Shown piece after piece: positions 35,711-43,795 of a DNA stretch of 64,000 nt. This DNA is from a virus. Both the position numbers and the translations under genes were made by a program. The DNA is taken from the IMG/VR virus record IMGVR_UViG_3300042298_003052, positions 62,001-126,000 of that record. One strand, written 5' to 3'. Within the stretch, counting starts at the first letter, position 1; each line of letters starts with the position of its first letter. The notes below the pieces were generated by a model that saw only the letters and a list, made by a program, of their open reading frames with translations, ran no database searches and had not been told where the DNA came from.

Positions 35711-36994
35711 GTGATATATCATAAAGATCTGACCATGCAGATTGAAGGCAAACAGGTTCCTTCAGGCAGGGTTCGGGTTAGTGGAGCAAAAAACGCTGCC
35801 ACCCGCCTGATGGCAGCATCAATGCTTACGGACGAAACCATTAACCTACTTAACTTCCCAACCCAACTACTTGATGTTCAATACAAGGCAAGGTTTATCG
35901 AGTTAATGGGGGGAAAGGTCAGCCTTGATTCGACTGCATCCTTCAATTGTTCCAATCTAAAACCCCAGGAATTAGAAGACTATAGATTTCCTATTAGAAC
36001 GACCTATTTATTAGCCGCCGGTCAATTAATTCGAGAAGGAAACGCCTATATCCCCTATCCAGGGGGATGTAATATTGGTAGTCGCAAGTATGACTTACAC
36101 ATAATGATCTGGCACTCCTTAGGGTGTCAGGTAGAAGAAAAGCCAGATCATATTAGGGTTAGTGGTCAGCTCGTCGGCGGTGACATTCATTTCCCCATAT
36201 CCACCGTGGGAGGCACAGAGAATGCCATATTATGTGCTGTAGTTGCTAGGGGAACTACAAGAATCTACAATGCCTATGTCACCCCCGAAATCGAAAACCT
36301 GATTAACTTACTCATCTTAATGGGGGCGCAAATATCGGTAAGTGGCACCAGTCTAATCGAGATTCAGGGGGTTAGGCAGCTAAGGGGAGCAACGATTCCT
36401 ATCATTCCTGATCGCATTGAAGCTTTAACCTGGATTATCCTATCTGCGATCTCTGGTGGTAATGTTCTAGTTGAGAATGTTCCCTTCAATCTAATGGAAA
36501 TTCCCTTAGTCTACCTCCGTAGAATAGGGCTTGATTTCTTCCAAAACTCTAATTCGGTTTGGGTTTCGCCACAGTCAATCGCTCCCTCCGGATTACAGCC
36601 CTTTGAAGTAGCCTGTGGTACTCACCCCGGCATCATATCCGATATGCAACCTTTTTATGTGCTTCTAGCTTTGTATGCTAAGGGTAGAAGTCTAATCCTT
36701 GACTATCGCTATCCAGAGCGCACTACCTACCTTGAGGAATTATCTAGATTTTACCCTAATTGTATAACCTGGAACTCAGGAAAAATCATCGTCAATGGAT
36801 GTCAACGCTCAGGTTCGGCAGTGGTAACATCAACGGACTTGCGAGGTAGTATGGCCTTGGTGATGGCAGCAATTATCAATCATGGACCTAGTCAAGTCAG
36901 GAAGGTAAATATGGCCCTACGAGGCTATGATCAACTACAAACAAAACTTGGAGGGCTAGGCATAGTTCATAGCATTAACAAAGACGATGAGTGA
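35711..36994 (+). CDS. murA: MurA (UDP-GlcNAc enolpyruvyl transferase) homologue
   Basis: 427 residues, full family length. SGAKNAATRLMAASML near the start (family K-N pair), catalytic-loop Cys in PYPGGCNIGSRKYDLH, GIISDMQPFYV (family Asp) and STDLRGSMALVMAA (family Arg) are all present, so it looks active. MurA makes the first committed peptidoglycan precursor. GTG at 35711 or ATG at 35735 (MQIEGKQV) may be the start. The gene is almost free of GCGATCGC while its neighbours have it, suggesting separate origin. Overlaps the glycosyltransferase gene by 8 bases. Confidence 0.85.
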   Translation: MIYHKDLTMQIEGKQVPSGRVRVSGAKNAATRLMAASMLTDETINLLNFPTQLLDVQYKARFIELMGGKVSLDSTASFNCSNLKPQELEDYRFPIRTTYLLAAGQLIREGNAYIPYPGGCNIGSRKYDLHIMIWHSLGCQVEEKPDHIRVSGQLVGGDIHFPISTVGGTENAILCAVVARGTTRIYNAYVTPEIENLINLLILMGAQISVSGTSLIEIQGVRQLRGATIPIIPDRIEALTWIILSAISGGNVLVENVPFNLMEIPLVYLRRIGLDFFQNSNSVWVSPQSIAPSGLQPFEVACGTHPGIISDMQPFYVLLALYAKGRSLILDYRYPERTTYLEELSRFYPNCITWNSGKIIVNGCQRSGSAVVTSTDLRGSMALVMAAIINHGPSQVRKVNMALRGYDQLQTKLGGLGIVHSINKDDE

Positions 36995-37856
36995 TTTAAT
37001 TAGTATTGTAACGGGCTTCTATAATCGCGGCAACCTTGTTAGAACCTCTATCGGCAGCCTATTAAGACAAACCTACACAAACCTTGAGATCATTGCCTTC
37101 GATGATTGTTCAACGGACCATACCTACGAAGAGTTACTAAAGTTTCAAGATCCACGACTTAGAGTAATTCGTCATTCCATAAACATTGGTTTTGTTAATG
37201 GATTACTCAACGCCATTGAACAATCATCTGGTGACTATATTGCCATCCATGGTTCAGGAGATATTTCCTATCCAACACGATTGGAAAAACAATATAGACT
37301 TCTAAAGGACGATCGCGATCTTAGTGCTGTGGGTTGTAATGTTTTCGATTGTGATATGTCTCATGGAGGTAATATATATCGACGTACTAGAGTATGCGAT
37401 CATCCTGATAACTTTCAATATTCATTAATCAACGGTCGTAATTGCTTCACTGGTGGAGAAGTAATGATAAGAAAATATCACTACGATCGCATTGGTGGTT
37501 ATCGAAAAGCTTTTTATTATGCCCAGGATAGAGATCTATGGCTTAGACTGATAGAAATATCCAAACTGGGTTTTGTTGATGAAGTTCTATATAAAAGGTT
37601 ATTTATATCTAACAGCATACGATTTAACATTGATAAAATACTGATACAAAGAAGATATTCAGAATTGGCTAGACAATGTGCCGAGATGAGACTGGATAAT
37701 CAATGTGATCTAGTTGATCTGTACGGCCAAAATGCGATCAACTTTTTAAGCAAATCTAAAAGATTGTCAGAGTTTTACAAAAACCTCTTTGAAACATACC
37801 AATATAGAGACACGGTTTTTGCAAACAGATGCTATGATCTATACATCGATTCTTAA
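36987..37856 (+). CDS. Family 2 glycosyltransferase
   Basis: 289 residues. GT-A start ISIVTGFYNRGNLVRTSIGS, nucleotide-binding FDDCSTDHT, GSGDISYPTRLEKQ in place of the usual DxD line, and AQDRDLWLR (the ED-type acceptor motif) identify GT2. Coupled to murA by overlapping starts. Could modify host surface glycan, peptidoglycan intermediates or phage DNA/proteins; linkage to murA favours a wall or surface role. Confidence 0.85.
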   Translation: MSDLISIVTGFYNRGNLVRTSIGSLLRQTYTNLEIIAFDDCSTDHTYEELLKFQDPRLRVIRHSINIGFVNGLLNAIEQSSGDYIAIHGSGDISYPTRLEKQYRLLKDDRDLSAVGCNVFDCDMSHGGNIYRRTRVCDHPDNFQYSLINGRNCFTGGEVMIRKYHYDRIGGYRKAFYYAQDRDLWLRLIEISKLGFVDEVLYKRLFISNSIRFNIDKILIQRRYSELARQCAEMRLDNQCDLVDLYGQNAINFLSKSKRLSEFYKNLFETYQYRDTVFANRCYDLYIDS

Positions 37857-37870
37857 AGGACATAAAATAA

Positions 37871-38050
37871 ATGTTTGACAATCAAATCAATGAAGTATCT
37901 AGAGAAGAAATTATCGCTGCTCTTTTAGATGTTACTGATGGTGTATACGATGCTTTTGAACTATCCCACAAAACAGGATTACCCTTAGAACGATCGCAAG
38001 AAATAATCGATGTAAGAGACAAATGTCTTTCTAACAAAGTTTTACAATAG
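37871..38050 (+). CDS. Small protein, possible helix-turn-helix
   Basis: 59 residues (MFDNQINEVSREEIIAALLD, then FELSHKTGLPLERSQEIIDV). The second line resembles a short HTH (helix-turn-helix with LS..TGL). AAAGGA precedes the ATG by about 9 nt. Ends inside the terminator palindrome 38046-38094. Confidence 0.6.
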   Translation: MFDNQINEVSREEIIAALLDVTDGVYDAFELSHKTGLPLERSQEIIDVRDKCLSNKVLQ

Positions 38051-38094
38051 CAGAAGGAGGATCGCACGAAATATGCGATCCTCCTTCTGCTATT
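38046..38094. terminator. 21-bp convergent palindrome
   Basis: Arms 38046-38066 and 38074-38094 are exact complements around a 7-nt loop (CGAAATA). The palindrome contains the stop codons of both converging genes. No T-run on either side. Probably a two-way transcription barrier or RNA-stabilising hairpin. Confidence 0.75.
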
Positions 38095-38365
38095 GGCTTG
38101 ATTTTACTAAAGCTTCTATACGTCTACTTAAGTGAATTATATCACCCAGACATTCATCTAGTCTTTTATCGTTTAACCTCTCTCTTACTTTATCTAACTT
38201 ATCAAGGGTAATGGTATGTCTCTCACCCCCAAGGAGCTTGTAAAAACCTTGTCTACTCATTAAACCTTCACATATCTCCGATATATTAGGATCATTGTCC
38301 CAGATGATATTTTTTACAACCTGTAAGAAATTCTCCGGTAACTCCATTTCGATAACAACCCTCAT
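38090..38365 (-). CDS. Small HTH-like protein
   Basis: 91 residues from the ATG at 38365 (AGAGGAG 6 nt upstream); a longer frame to 38443 starts in the promoter region of the divergent gene. ISEICEGLMSRQGFYKLLGG followed by HTITLDKLDKVRERL resembles an XRE-like HTH. Divergent from the gene at 38444, with their shared start region likely a control site. Confidence 0.65.
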   Translation of the reverse strand: MRVVIEMELPENFLQVVKNIIWDNDPNISEICEGLMSRQGFYKLLGGERHTITLDKLDKVRERLNDKRLDECLGDIIHLSRRIEALVKSSQ

Positions 38366-38443
38366 AGCATCTCCTCTAATAAACTGATAACAGTGTAGCA
38401 CAAAGGTGACACTTATGCTATAGTGGATGAAAAGGAGGATCAC

Positions 38444-38740
38444 ATGGAACGCACAATGCTATACCAGTTCAGATCTTTTGAAAAGCGCGATATATGGTTG
38501 AAGAACATTCCCATACGATCGCTGTCAGAAAAAGATCGCTATAGTACACTATATACCTGGAAGATCCGCAATCTTACGGTATTCGGTGTCCTTTTATCCA
38601 AGTATGAAGCGCCTCTCATTGAAGTATTTGAGAGTACGATTATAGAGATAAAGGAGAAGGAAGGTACCGTACACCTAGAAGAAATCGATATCCCATTCAG
38701 CGCTGATTGCATACTACTACACGAACACCTAAACCTATGA
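38444..38740 (+). CDS. Unknown protein
   Basis: 98 residues from the ATG at 38444 after AAGGAGGATCAC. Basic, beta/alpha mix. First of a three-gene overlapping run that ends with a 2H-phosphoesterase-like gene. No family recognised. Confidence 0.65.
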   Translation: MERTMLYQFRSFEKRDIWLKNIPIRSLSEKDRYSTLYTWKIRNLTVFGVLLSKYEAPLIEVFESTIIEIKEKEGTVHLEEIDIPFSADCILLHEHLNL

Positions 38741-38925
38741 TAGTCTCATATACCGTAGAGAACTGGATCTCACAAGAACCTAAAACCTTAGACGTTGATC
38801 GCAACGAAGCGATCGAACTTCAATGTGCTAAAGATTTTGCCTCAACTAATGGTTATCTATGGCCACTCACGTTTAATATCTTTGTTGATGGCGATCTTCT
38901 GAAGTCAACCACGGTGGTTCTATGA
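38737..38925 (+). CDS. Unknown small protein
   Basis: 62 residues from the ATG at 38737, which overlaps the previous stop (ATGA). Beta-rich (SYTVENWISQEP, TFNIFVDGDLL). Ends in an ATGA overlap with the next gene, so the three are co-translated. Confidence 0.65.
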   Translation: MIVSYTVENWISQEPKTLDVDRNEAIELQCAKDFASTNGYLWPLTFNIFVDGDLLKSTTVVL

Positions 38926-39296
38926 AAGGTATTCTTTGGTTAACTGTCCCATCTGCTCTAAAAGATTTTGCACAAATAAAACCTATATACCCAAACGGAA
39001 ATCCTCATCATATAACCTTAGTCTTTGGAACAGAAGAACATATCTTCAAAGATGTCATTGGCAAAAGAGTGTTCGTATTAGCCTATGAAAACTGCTGGAA
39101 CGATCGCATACAAGCAGTCCGTGTACAATTACCAAACGATATACCATGTGTTAATCGACATCCACACATAACAGTCAGTTACGCCCCTGGTGTAGAACCA
39201 AAGGAAAGTAATATCATGCTAGCAAGTGAACATCAATCAAATAAAGTTTCTTTCAGCTTTTATACGATCGTCGAATTTCATAAATGGTCACCCTAA
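38922..39296 (+). CDS. 2H-phosphoesterase-like protein
   Basis: 124 residues. The two H-x-T/S-x motifs of the family are present: NPHHITLVFG (~30) and RHPHITVSYA (~90), with beta strands between. Family members act on cyclic or 2'-5' phosphodiester bonds of RNA; some phage members (Acb1) destroy cyclic nucleotides of CBASS defence. Which activity this one has cannot be read. Confidence 0.65.
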   Translation: MKGILWLTVPSALKDFAQIKPIYPNGNPHHITLVFGTEEHIFKDVIGKRVFVLAYENCWNDRIQAVRVQLPNDIPCVNRHPHITVSYAPGVEPKESNIMLASEHQSNKVSFSFYTIVEFHKWSP

Positions 39297-39378
39297 TTTT
39301 TGACCGAAAAAATATTCCCGAAAAAAAAATCGCTTTTTCAATTCTCAATGTCCCATATATAAACAGAAGGGGGTCACT

Positions 39379-39567
39379 TTGAATACCGTTAAAGTATCAT
39401 ACTTCGTTAAATTACCCGGCGAAATGATCGCATCCTCATGCCTAATGCACATGTTCACTAATGACGATCCTAAAACACAAGCTAAACAATATGTCGCTAA
39501 CTTGGTTAACACCGAGATAGAAAACGTAACTATTCTGTCGATAGAGATAATTATGAAAATAATATGA
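39379..39567 (+). CDS. Unknown small protein with TTG start
   Basis: 62 residues; AAGGGGG lies 5 nt before a TTG start, so the TTG is credible. Sequence MNTVKVSYFVKLPGEMIASS suggests a beta/alpha fold. Followed by a 355-nt gap holding HIP1 sequences and a CRP-type site. Confidence 0.5.
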   Translation: MNTVKVSYFVKLPGEMIASSCLMHMFTNDDPKTQAKQYVANLVNTEIENVTILSIEIIMKII

Positions 39568-39816
39568 AAAACGCGATCGTCCTTGGATGAGGATCAAAAC
39601 CGGATGAGAAAGGAATCGTATAGAAGTGCGATCGTCCTTGAAGGAAAAGAATATGGATAAAAAAATTGGATAAAAAAAATTGAAAAAATATGGAGAAGTG
39701 CTATACGACCCCTAGTACAGGTGTACTACCGTCTTTAATCTGTAGGGGATATCTCACACTGAGAATATATATCTAGATATATCTATGGTTATCATTTATA
39801 AATATTGTAGGTTAAT

Positions 39817-39832
39817 TGTGATCGTAATCACA
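39817..39832 (+). promoter_or_regulatory. CRP-type site with class II spacing (1 of 4)
   Basis: TGTGATCGTAATCACA, a perfect TGTGA-N6-TCACA palindrome. TATATT at 39854 lies 29.5 bp from its centre, which places the site centre near -41.5 of a start around 39866. The gap 39568-39922 otherwise contains palindromes (TAGTAC-GTACTA, AGATATATATCT) and no gene. Confidence 0.65.
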
Positions 39833-39922
39833 CAAACAGATTAGCGTTAGGGATATATTGTTATCAAGGTTAACTAAGTTAACTGAATAACACGCTACAA
39901 CACGTTAAAGGAGTCTAAAATC

Positions 39923-40126
39923 ATGGCTAACAAGATTACGTTAGGATTATTTCATAATCCCGATACCTTAATAGGGTATGCTAGGGTAACGATTGACGCT
40001 AATATGATTATTCACTGTAGGCTTTATGGCGGTAATAAAAACACTATACGCTTTAAAAGCTTAAGAAAAGCCCAAGAATGTTTAGAGAAGATTTCTGGCC
40101 ATGACTTAAGGTTTACTACGCTTTAA
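39923..40126 (+). CDS. Small protein, family A (copy 1)
   Basis: 67 residues: MANKITLGLFHNPDTLIGYA ... KAQECLEKISGHDLRF. Related in pattern to the proteins at 40211-40492 and 41044-41253 (L.G.f/l, then I...fhf.ly, then L......a L). Strong AAAGGAG. Leader sequence is near-identical to that of 41044. Function unknown. Confidence 0.7.
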   Translation: MANKITLGLFHNPDTLIGYARVTIDANMIIHCRLYGGNKNTIRFKSLRKAQECLEKISGHDLRFTTL

Positions 40127-40146
40127 TCTTACGCGCGCTTTCAAGC

Positions 40147-40168
40147 TAGCCTAGTAAAGCCTAGGCTA
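40147..40168 (+). repeat. CCTAGG intergenic hairpin (copy 1 of 3)
   Basis: TAGCCTAG-TAAAGC-CTAGGCTA, 8-bp stem. Copies follow at 40519-40538 and 40988-41007; flanking sequence (TTACGCGCGCTTTCAAGC) is shared by copies 1 and 3. Confidence 0.85.
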
Positions 40169-40210
40169 TTAGTCCACAGATCGCTACACAATCATTAAGG
40201 AGACAATACC

Positions 40211-40492
40211 ATGGCTGTTATCAAGATAATTGGATCGTTTTACACTGTTTGTCCCGACCCCTGGCTATACGCCGAAGTGGCTGTTATTTGTGAGAATGAT
40301 GATATAATTATTCTGTGTAAGATTAGGACAAACGGTCAATTATTAAAATTCTCAGATCTTAGGCAAGCTGAGGATAATTTAATAAAACTATCTGGCTATG
40401 AGCTAGATTTTATTACACAGTCTAGCGATCATACCGTATTCAGTTGGGATCGGACTCCCAATCTATCAGATTTATACACAAACGATCGCTAG
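40211..40492 (+). CDS. Small protein, family A (copy 2)
   Basis: 93 residues: MAVIKIIGSFYTVCPDPWLY, then ICENDDIIILCKIRT and QAEDNLIKLSGYELDFI. Same overall pattern as copy 1 with a 25-residue C-terminal extension. TAAGGAG ribosome site. Function unknown. Confidence 0.7.
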   Translation: MAVIKIIGSFYTVCPDPWLYAEVAVICENDDIIILCKIRTNGQLLKFSDLRQAEDNLIKLSGYELDFITQSSDHTVFSWDRTPNLSDLYTNDR

Positions 40493-40518
40493 TATTCCAT
40501 AACCACGGTTTCTCAGGC

Positions 40519-40538
40519 TAGCCTAGTAAAGCCTAGGC
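40519..40538 (+). repeat. CCTAGG intergenic hairpin (copy 2 of 3)
   Basis: TAGCCTAG-TAAAGC-CTAGGC with AGGC upstream; sits 27 nt after the gene stop, like the other copies. Confidence 0.8.
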
Positions 40539-40572
40539 AATAATTCACTACACAATTAAGGAATTTAAGGTT

Positions 40573-40953
40573 ATGCCCGCAAGTAAGAAACTACAACATG
40601 TCGCTAACGTGGTTAAACGGTTAACCGGTATTGAATGCAAAGCTTCCCGAAAATCTATTTATAGTGCGATGAGTATTTATAGCGATCGATCAGAGAATAA
40701 TATAAATTTCGGTGATGATGATCAAGCTATCTATGAACATCTTTCACAGGGCGATGAGTTTGATAATGGTGACGGTATAGAAGTATGGTATAACGCTTTC
40801 AAGCTAGATGATCGCTCTATTGTAGTAGTACAAACATACGATGGTGGTGTCAGTGGGGAAGGCGATCTATATATCATGCAGCCAGATCATAATGATATCT
40901 ATGATTTACGTGATGATATAGTTGATTCAGGATGGTATAACGGTCTACACTAG
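40573..40953 (+). CDS. Unknown acidic protein
   Basis: 126 residues. Basic first 35 residues, then acidic C-terminal two-thirds (FGDDDQAIYEHLSQGDEFDN, then DHNDIYDLRDDIV). No family recognised. Same intergenic hairpins on both sides as family A genes. Confidence 0.65.
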   Translation: MPASKKLQHVANVVKRLTGIECKASRKSIYSAMSIYSDRSENNINFGDDDQAIYEHLSQGDEFDNGDGIEVWYNAFKLDDRSIVVVQTYDGGVSGEGDLYIMQPDHNDIYDLRDDIVDSGWYNGLH

Positions 40954-40987
40954 TATTCAATCCATAATCTTACGCGCGCTTTCAAGC

Positions 40988-41007
40988 TAGCCTAGTAAAG
41001 CCTAGGC
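40988..41007 (+). repeat. CCTAGG intergenic hairpin (copy 3 of 3)
   Basis: TAGCCTAG-TAAAGC-CTAGGC, preceded by the same TTACGCGCGCTTTCAAGC as copy 1. Confidence 0.8.
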
Positions 41008-41043
41008 AATAACTCAGCAAACACGTTAAAGGAGTCTAGAATC

Positions 41044-41253
41044 ATGGCTAAACTTATTGGGACGTTACACAATAACGGTAAAATTGTTGCAATCGTGACA
41101 ATTGACAATAATTTAATTTTTCATTTTCAACTTTATACGGCAAACATTGGTAATTTTTACTATCCTGTTAAATATATACGTACTAGAGAGTTAAAGACAG
41201 GGATATCTATTCTCAGTAGGGCGCTAAATCATAGCATTTTGCTGAGTGATTAA
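41044..41253 (+). CDS. Small protein, family A (copy 3)
   Basis: 69 residues: MAKLIGTLHNNGKIVAIVTI, then NLIFHFQLY. Shares pattern and an almost identical ribosome-site leader (AAAGGAGTCTAGAATC) with copy 1. Function unknown. Confidence 0.65.
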   Translation: MAKLIGTLHNNGKIVAIVTIDNNLIFHFQLYTANIGNFYYPVKYIRTRELKTGISILSRALNHSILLSD

Positions 41254-41267
41254 CCTAACCAGTTTTT

Positions 41268-41680
41268 AGTACAAATGATCGCTAGTATATTTTACCCTGA
41301 TACGGTTATACTAGCGATCGCTTGTACTATCATATTTATCTATCATCCTGTTTTACTTTCTGCCATACGCTATTTTTTATTTATCCTATTTATCACTATA
41401 TAGTTATATACCTAAATACCTAAATAACTAATAACTATTACAACCTGGTGCGATCGTCCTGACCTATCCTATCTATATCTACTGAATAATCCCCCACTAA
41501 ATAATCATTTCTACCCTATCTCTTAAGCCTTACAAGGCTAGGATATCTATTCTCTAATACTCTGATACCTTACAGCTATTCACTAAGCTTACAGACCCTT
41601 ACAATAGGGAATAAAATCATAAATAAAATACAATGATCGCTATAGGTTATTAAATAAGTTAGTTGTGACTGCGATCACAC
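41268..41680 (+). repeat. Long intergenic direct repeat, copy A
   Basis: Contains a HIP1-centred hairpin (41268-41328, two mismatches), then from 41396 a ~280-bp stretch nearly identical to 43030-43293, ending in a CRP-type site. The two copies flank the amidoligase gene. No gene of its own. Confidence 0.85.
41664..41679 (+). promoter_or_regulatory. CRP-type site with class II spacing (2 of 4)
   Basis: TGTGACTGCGATCACA. TATATT at 41701 is 29.5 bp from the centre, identical geometry to site 1, predicting a start near 41713 and a 5' leader before the gene at 41761. Confidence 0.7.
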
Positions 41681-41760
41681 TATTAGATCGCTAGCAACGT
41701 TATATTGTTATCACGGTTGATCAAATCAGCCTAACGCTACACAGAAAATGGAGTATAAAA

Positions 41761-42939
41761 ATGCAAACTTTACTATTTGACCTATCACAATTCACTACAG
41801 CGATAGAATCTAGTATTGAAGTTTGCTGTGTAGAATGCAGTCAAGATCTTGACACCGATGATGTTATAGAAATAGATGATTCTATCTATTGTAATGATTG
41901 TGTATGCTACTGTGATCATTGCGATAATGCAACATTGGAAGATGATCTAGAGACAGTGTACACGAGGGAATACTCTAGAGACCCAGAGAGATACTGCAAT
42001 AACTGTGTAAAAAAAGAAACGTTTACATGCGATGATTGTGATAATCATCATAGTGATGATTTATCAGAATACCATATTGAAGATAATGGTAAGACAATTT
42101 GTAGTAAATGTTATGAATACGGTTATTTTTGCTGTGGTGATTGTGATAATTATTATAGTGATTCTAGCGCAAACTATACAGAAGATAGCACGTATTGTGA
42201 TAGTTGTTATGTAAACCACGTTAAGAGCGATCGTATTAAAGATTACAACTATAATCCATTAGATGAGTTAGATTTTTTAGGGAATCCTAAGGATGATTTA
42301 TATCTGGGGTTAGAACTAGAGGTTTATACAAGCGATGATTTGAATGATACCGCTAACACAGTATCAGACTTATTGGATGGTTACGCTATCCTTAAGGAGG
42401 ATAGTAGTATCTCTATGCCTGGATTTGAGATAGTTACAGCCCCATGTAGTTTAGCTATCCACAGAGAAAAGATAACAGAATTTTTCTCTAATAATCCAGA
42501 TATTGACACCGATGATGATCATAATATAGGTTTGCATGTTCATATCAGTAGAAAGCCTATATCTCAATTATCTATTGGTAAGATGTTAGTGTTTATTAAT
42601 AATCCTGATAATCAGGATAACATAATAGAATTATCTGGGAGAAATCCTAGTAAGTGGGCAAAATTAAGCCCTAAGAAAATAACCGATGTTAAGAAAAAAC
42701 AATCGTCTCGCTATGAAGCGATAAATCTGCAAAATAACGATACTATAGAGTTTAGAACTTTTACATCTACTATAGATCCTAAGCTGATTTTAGCTAGATT
42801 AGAATTCGTTCACTGTTTAACCGTATGGGTTAAAGATCAATCTATGTTAGAATTAACTTGGAATAATTTTACGGATTACGTTAGGGAACATAAGGCGTTA
42901 TATCCTAACTTAGTAGAATGGTTAGAAAATAATAACTAA
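41761..42939 (+). CDS. Zinc-finger protein with amidoligase-like C-terminal domain
   Basis: 392 residues. Residues ~22-155 hold at least five C-x2-C knuckles (CVEC, CNDC, CDHC, CDDC, CSKC, CGDC, CDSC), LIM/RING-like. Residues ~180-360 carry YLGLELEVY, GFEIVTAPCSL, GLHVHISRKPIS and EFRTFTSTIDPKLILARLEF, the pattern of the phage amidoligase (Amidoligase_2, glutamine-synthetase-like) family that makes amide bonds between COOH and NH2 groups. Very Asp-rich overall. Flanked by direct repeats, so possibly a mobile cassette. Confidence 0.75.
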   Translation: MQTLLFDLSQFTTAIESSIEVCCVECSQDLDTDDVIEIDDSIYCNDCVCYCDHCDNATLEDDLETVYTREYSRDPERYCNNCVKKETFTCDDCDNHHSDDLSEYHIEDNGKTICSKCYEYGYFCCGDCDNYYSDSSANYTEDSTYCDSCYVNHVKSDRIKDYNYNPLDELDFLGNPKDDLYLGLELEVYTSDDLNDTANTVSDLLDGYAILKEDSSISMPGFEIVTAPCSLAIHREKITEFFSNNPDIDTDDDHNIGLHVHISRKPISQLSIGKMLVFINNPDNQDNIIELSGRNPSKWAKLSPKKITDVKKKQSSRYEAINLQNNDTIEFRTFTSTIDPKLILARLEFVHCLTVWVKDQSMLELTWNNFTDYVREHKALYPNLVEWLENNN

Positions 42940-42954
42940 TATTTTCCCATAGAA

Positions 42955-43294
42955 TAGTACAAATGATCGCTAGTGTAACCGTATCAGGTTAAAATGTACT
43001 AGCGATCATTTGTACTATCTCATTCATCGCTATATAGTTATATACCTAAATACCTATATAATCAATAAACGTTACAACCTAGTGCGATCGTTCTGCCCTA
43101 TCTATATCTACTGAATAATCATTTCTACCCTATCTCTTAAGCCTTACAAGGCTAGGATATCTATTCTCTAATACTCTGATACCTTACAGCTATTCACTAA
43201 GCTTATAGAAGCGTACAATAGGGAATAAAATCATAGATAAAATACAATGATCGCTATAGGTTATTAAATAGGTTAATTGTGATCGCTATCACAC
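42955..43294 (+). repeat. Long intergenic direct repeat, copy B
   Basis: Opens with a 20-bp perfect hairpin (42955-42974 with 42998-43017; TAGTACAAATGATCGCTAGT), likely the terminator of the amidoligase gene, then ~265 bp matching copy A and a CRP-type site at its end. Confidence 0.85.
43278..43293 (+). promoter_or_regulatory. CRP-type site with class II spacing (3 of 4)
   Basis: TGTGATCGCTATCACA. TATTAT at 43314 lies 28.5 bp from the centre. A second promoter follows at 43386. Confidence 0.7.
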
Positions 43295-43385
43295 TATCAT
43301 TTTGTCAGTTTGGTATTATTAAATTGTTAGGGAATTACAGCTAAGCCCTACCAAATAAAAAAAAATAATTAGCTGTGACCCAGTG

Positions 43386-43425
43386 TTGACAACTTACCCT
43401 TAATAAGATAGATTATAAGGGTAAG
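43386..43425 (+). promoter_or_regulatory. Sigma70-type promoter overlapped by a palindromic operator
   Basis: TTGACA (43386), 17-bp spacer, TAGATT (43409). The 10-bp arms CTTACCCTTA (43393-43402) and TAAGGGTAAG (43416-43425) surround the -10 box, so a bound dimer would block the promoter. A near copy is at 46776-46804. Confidence 0.75.
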
Positions 43426-43473
43426 AGTACAGAGAAACGCTACAAACAAGTAAAGGAAAGGGAAAGAAAAGTT

Positions 43474-43770
43474 ATGCATCATTTAACATTCGACAGAGAT
43501 GACTTACGCGCTCTAGAGTTTATCGGCAACAGGTATGGGATCGGTAGCGATCTATTGGGATTGATTTCTACTGCTACCATTGTATATGACGGTGAGGAAA
43601 ATGATGATCCCTATCAGGGTTTTACCGCAACATTTGATGAGTTTATAGCTTGGCAGATCCTAGATCTGCTAAATAAAGACACAGAAGATCTAACAACTTC
43701 CCATCCTTTGCTATCCAGTAGTAGCAATCTATGGGAAGGATTAATGAGTCTGTATAATAGTGTAGTCTAG
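43474..43770 (+). CDS. Unknown protein
   Basis: 98 residues (MHHLTFDRDDLRALEFIGNR...), acidic, helical. AAAGGAAAGGGAAAG leader gives a broad ribosome site. No family recognised. Confidence 0.65.
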   Translation: MHHLTFDRDDLRALEFIGNRYGIGSDLLGLISTATIVYDGEENDDPYQGFTATFDEFIAWQILDLLNKDTEDLTTSHPLLSSSSNLWEGLMSLYNSVV

Positions 43771-43795
43771 AACATACCAAGGGTAAGTAAGAAAA

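Noticed and set aside
39568-39922. Possible riboswitch before the gene at 39923
   Set aside because: Several short palindromes occur but no known riboswitch core could be matched; the CRP-type promoter explains the region better.
40142-41010. Possible CRISPR-like array of CCTAGG repeats
   Set aside because: Only three repeats, spaced about 370-470 bp apart with genes between; no short regular spacers and no cas genes.
42032-42214. Frame inside the zinc-finger gene
   Set aside because: Ile/Val-rich translation arises from the shifted Asp/Cys codons of the zinc-finger region.
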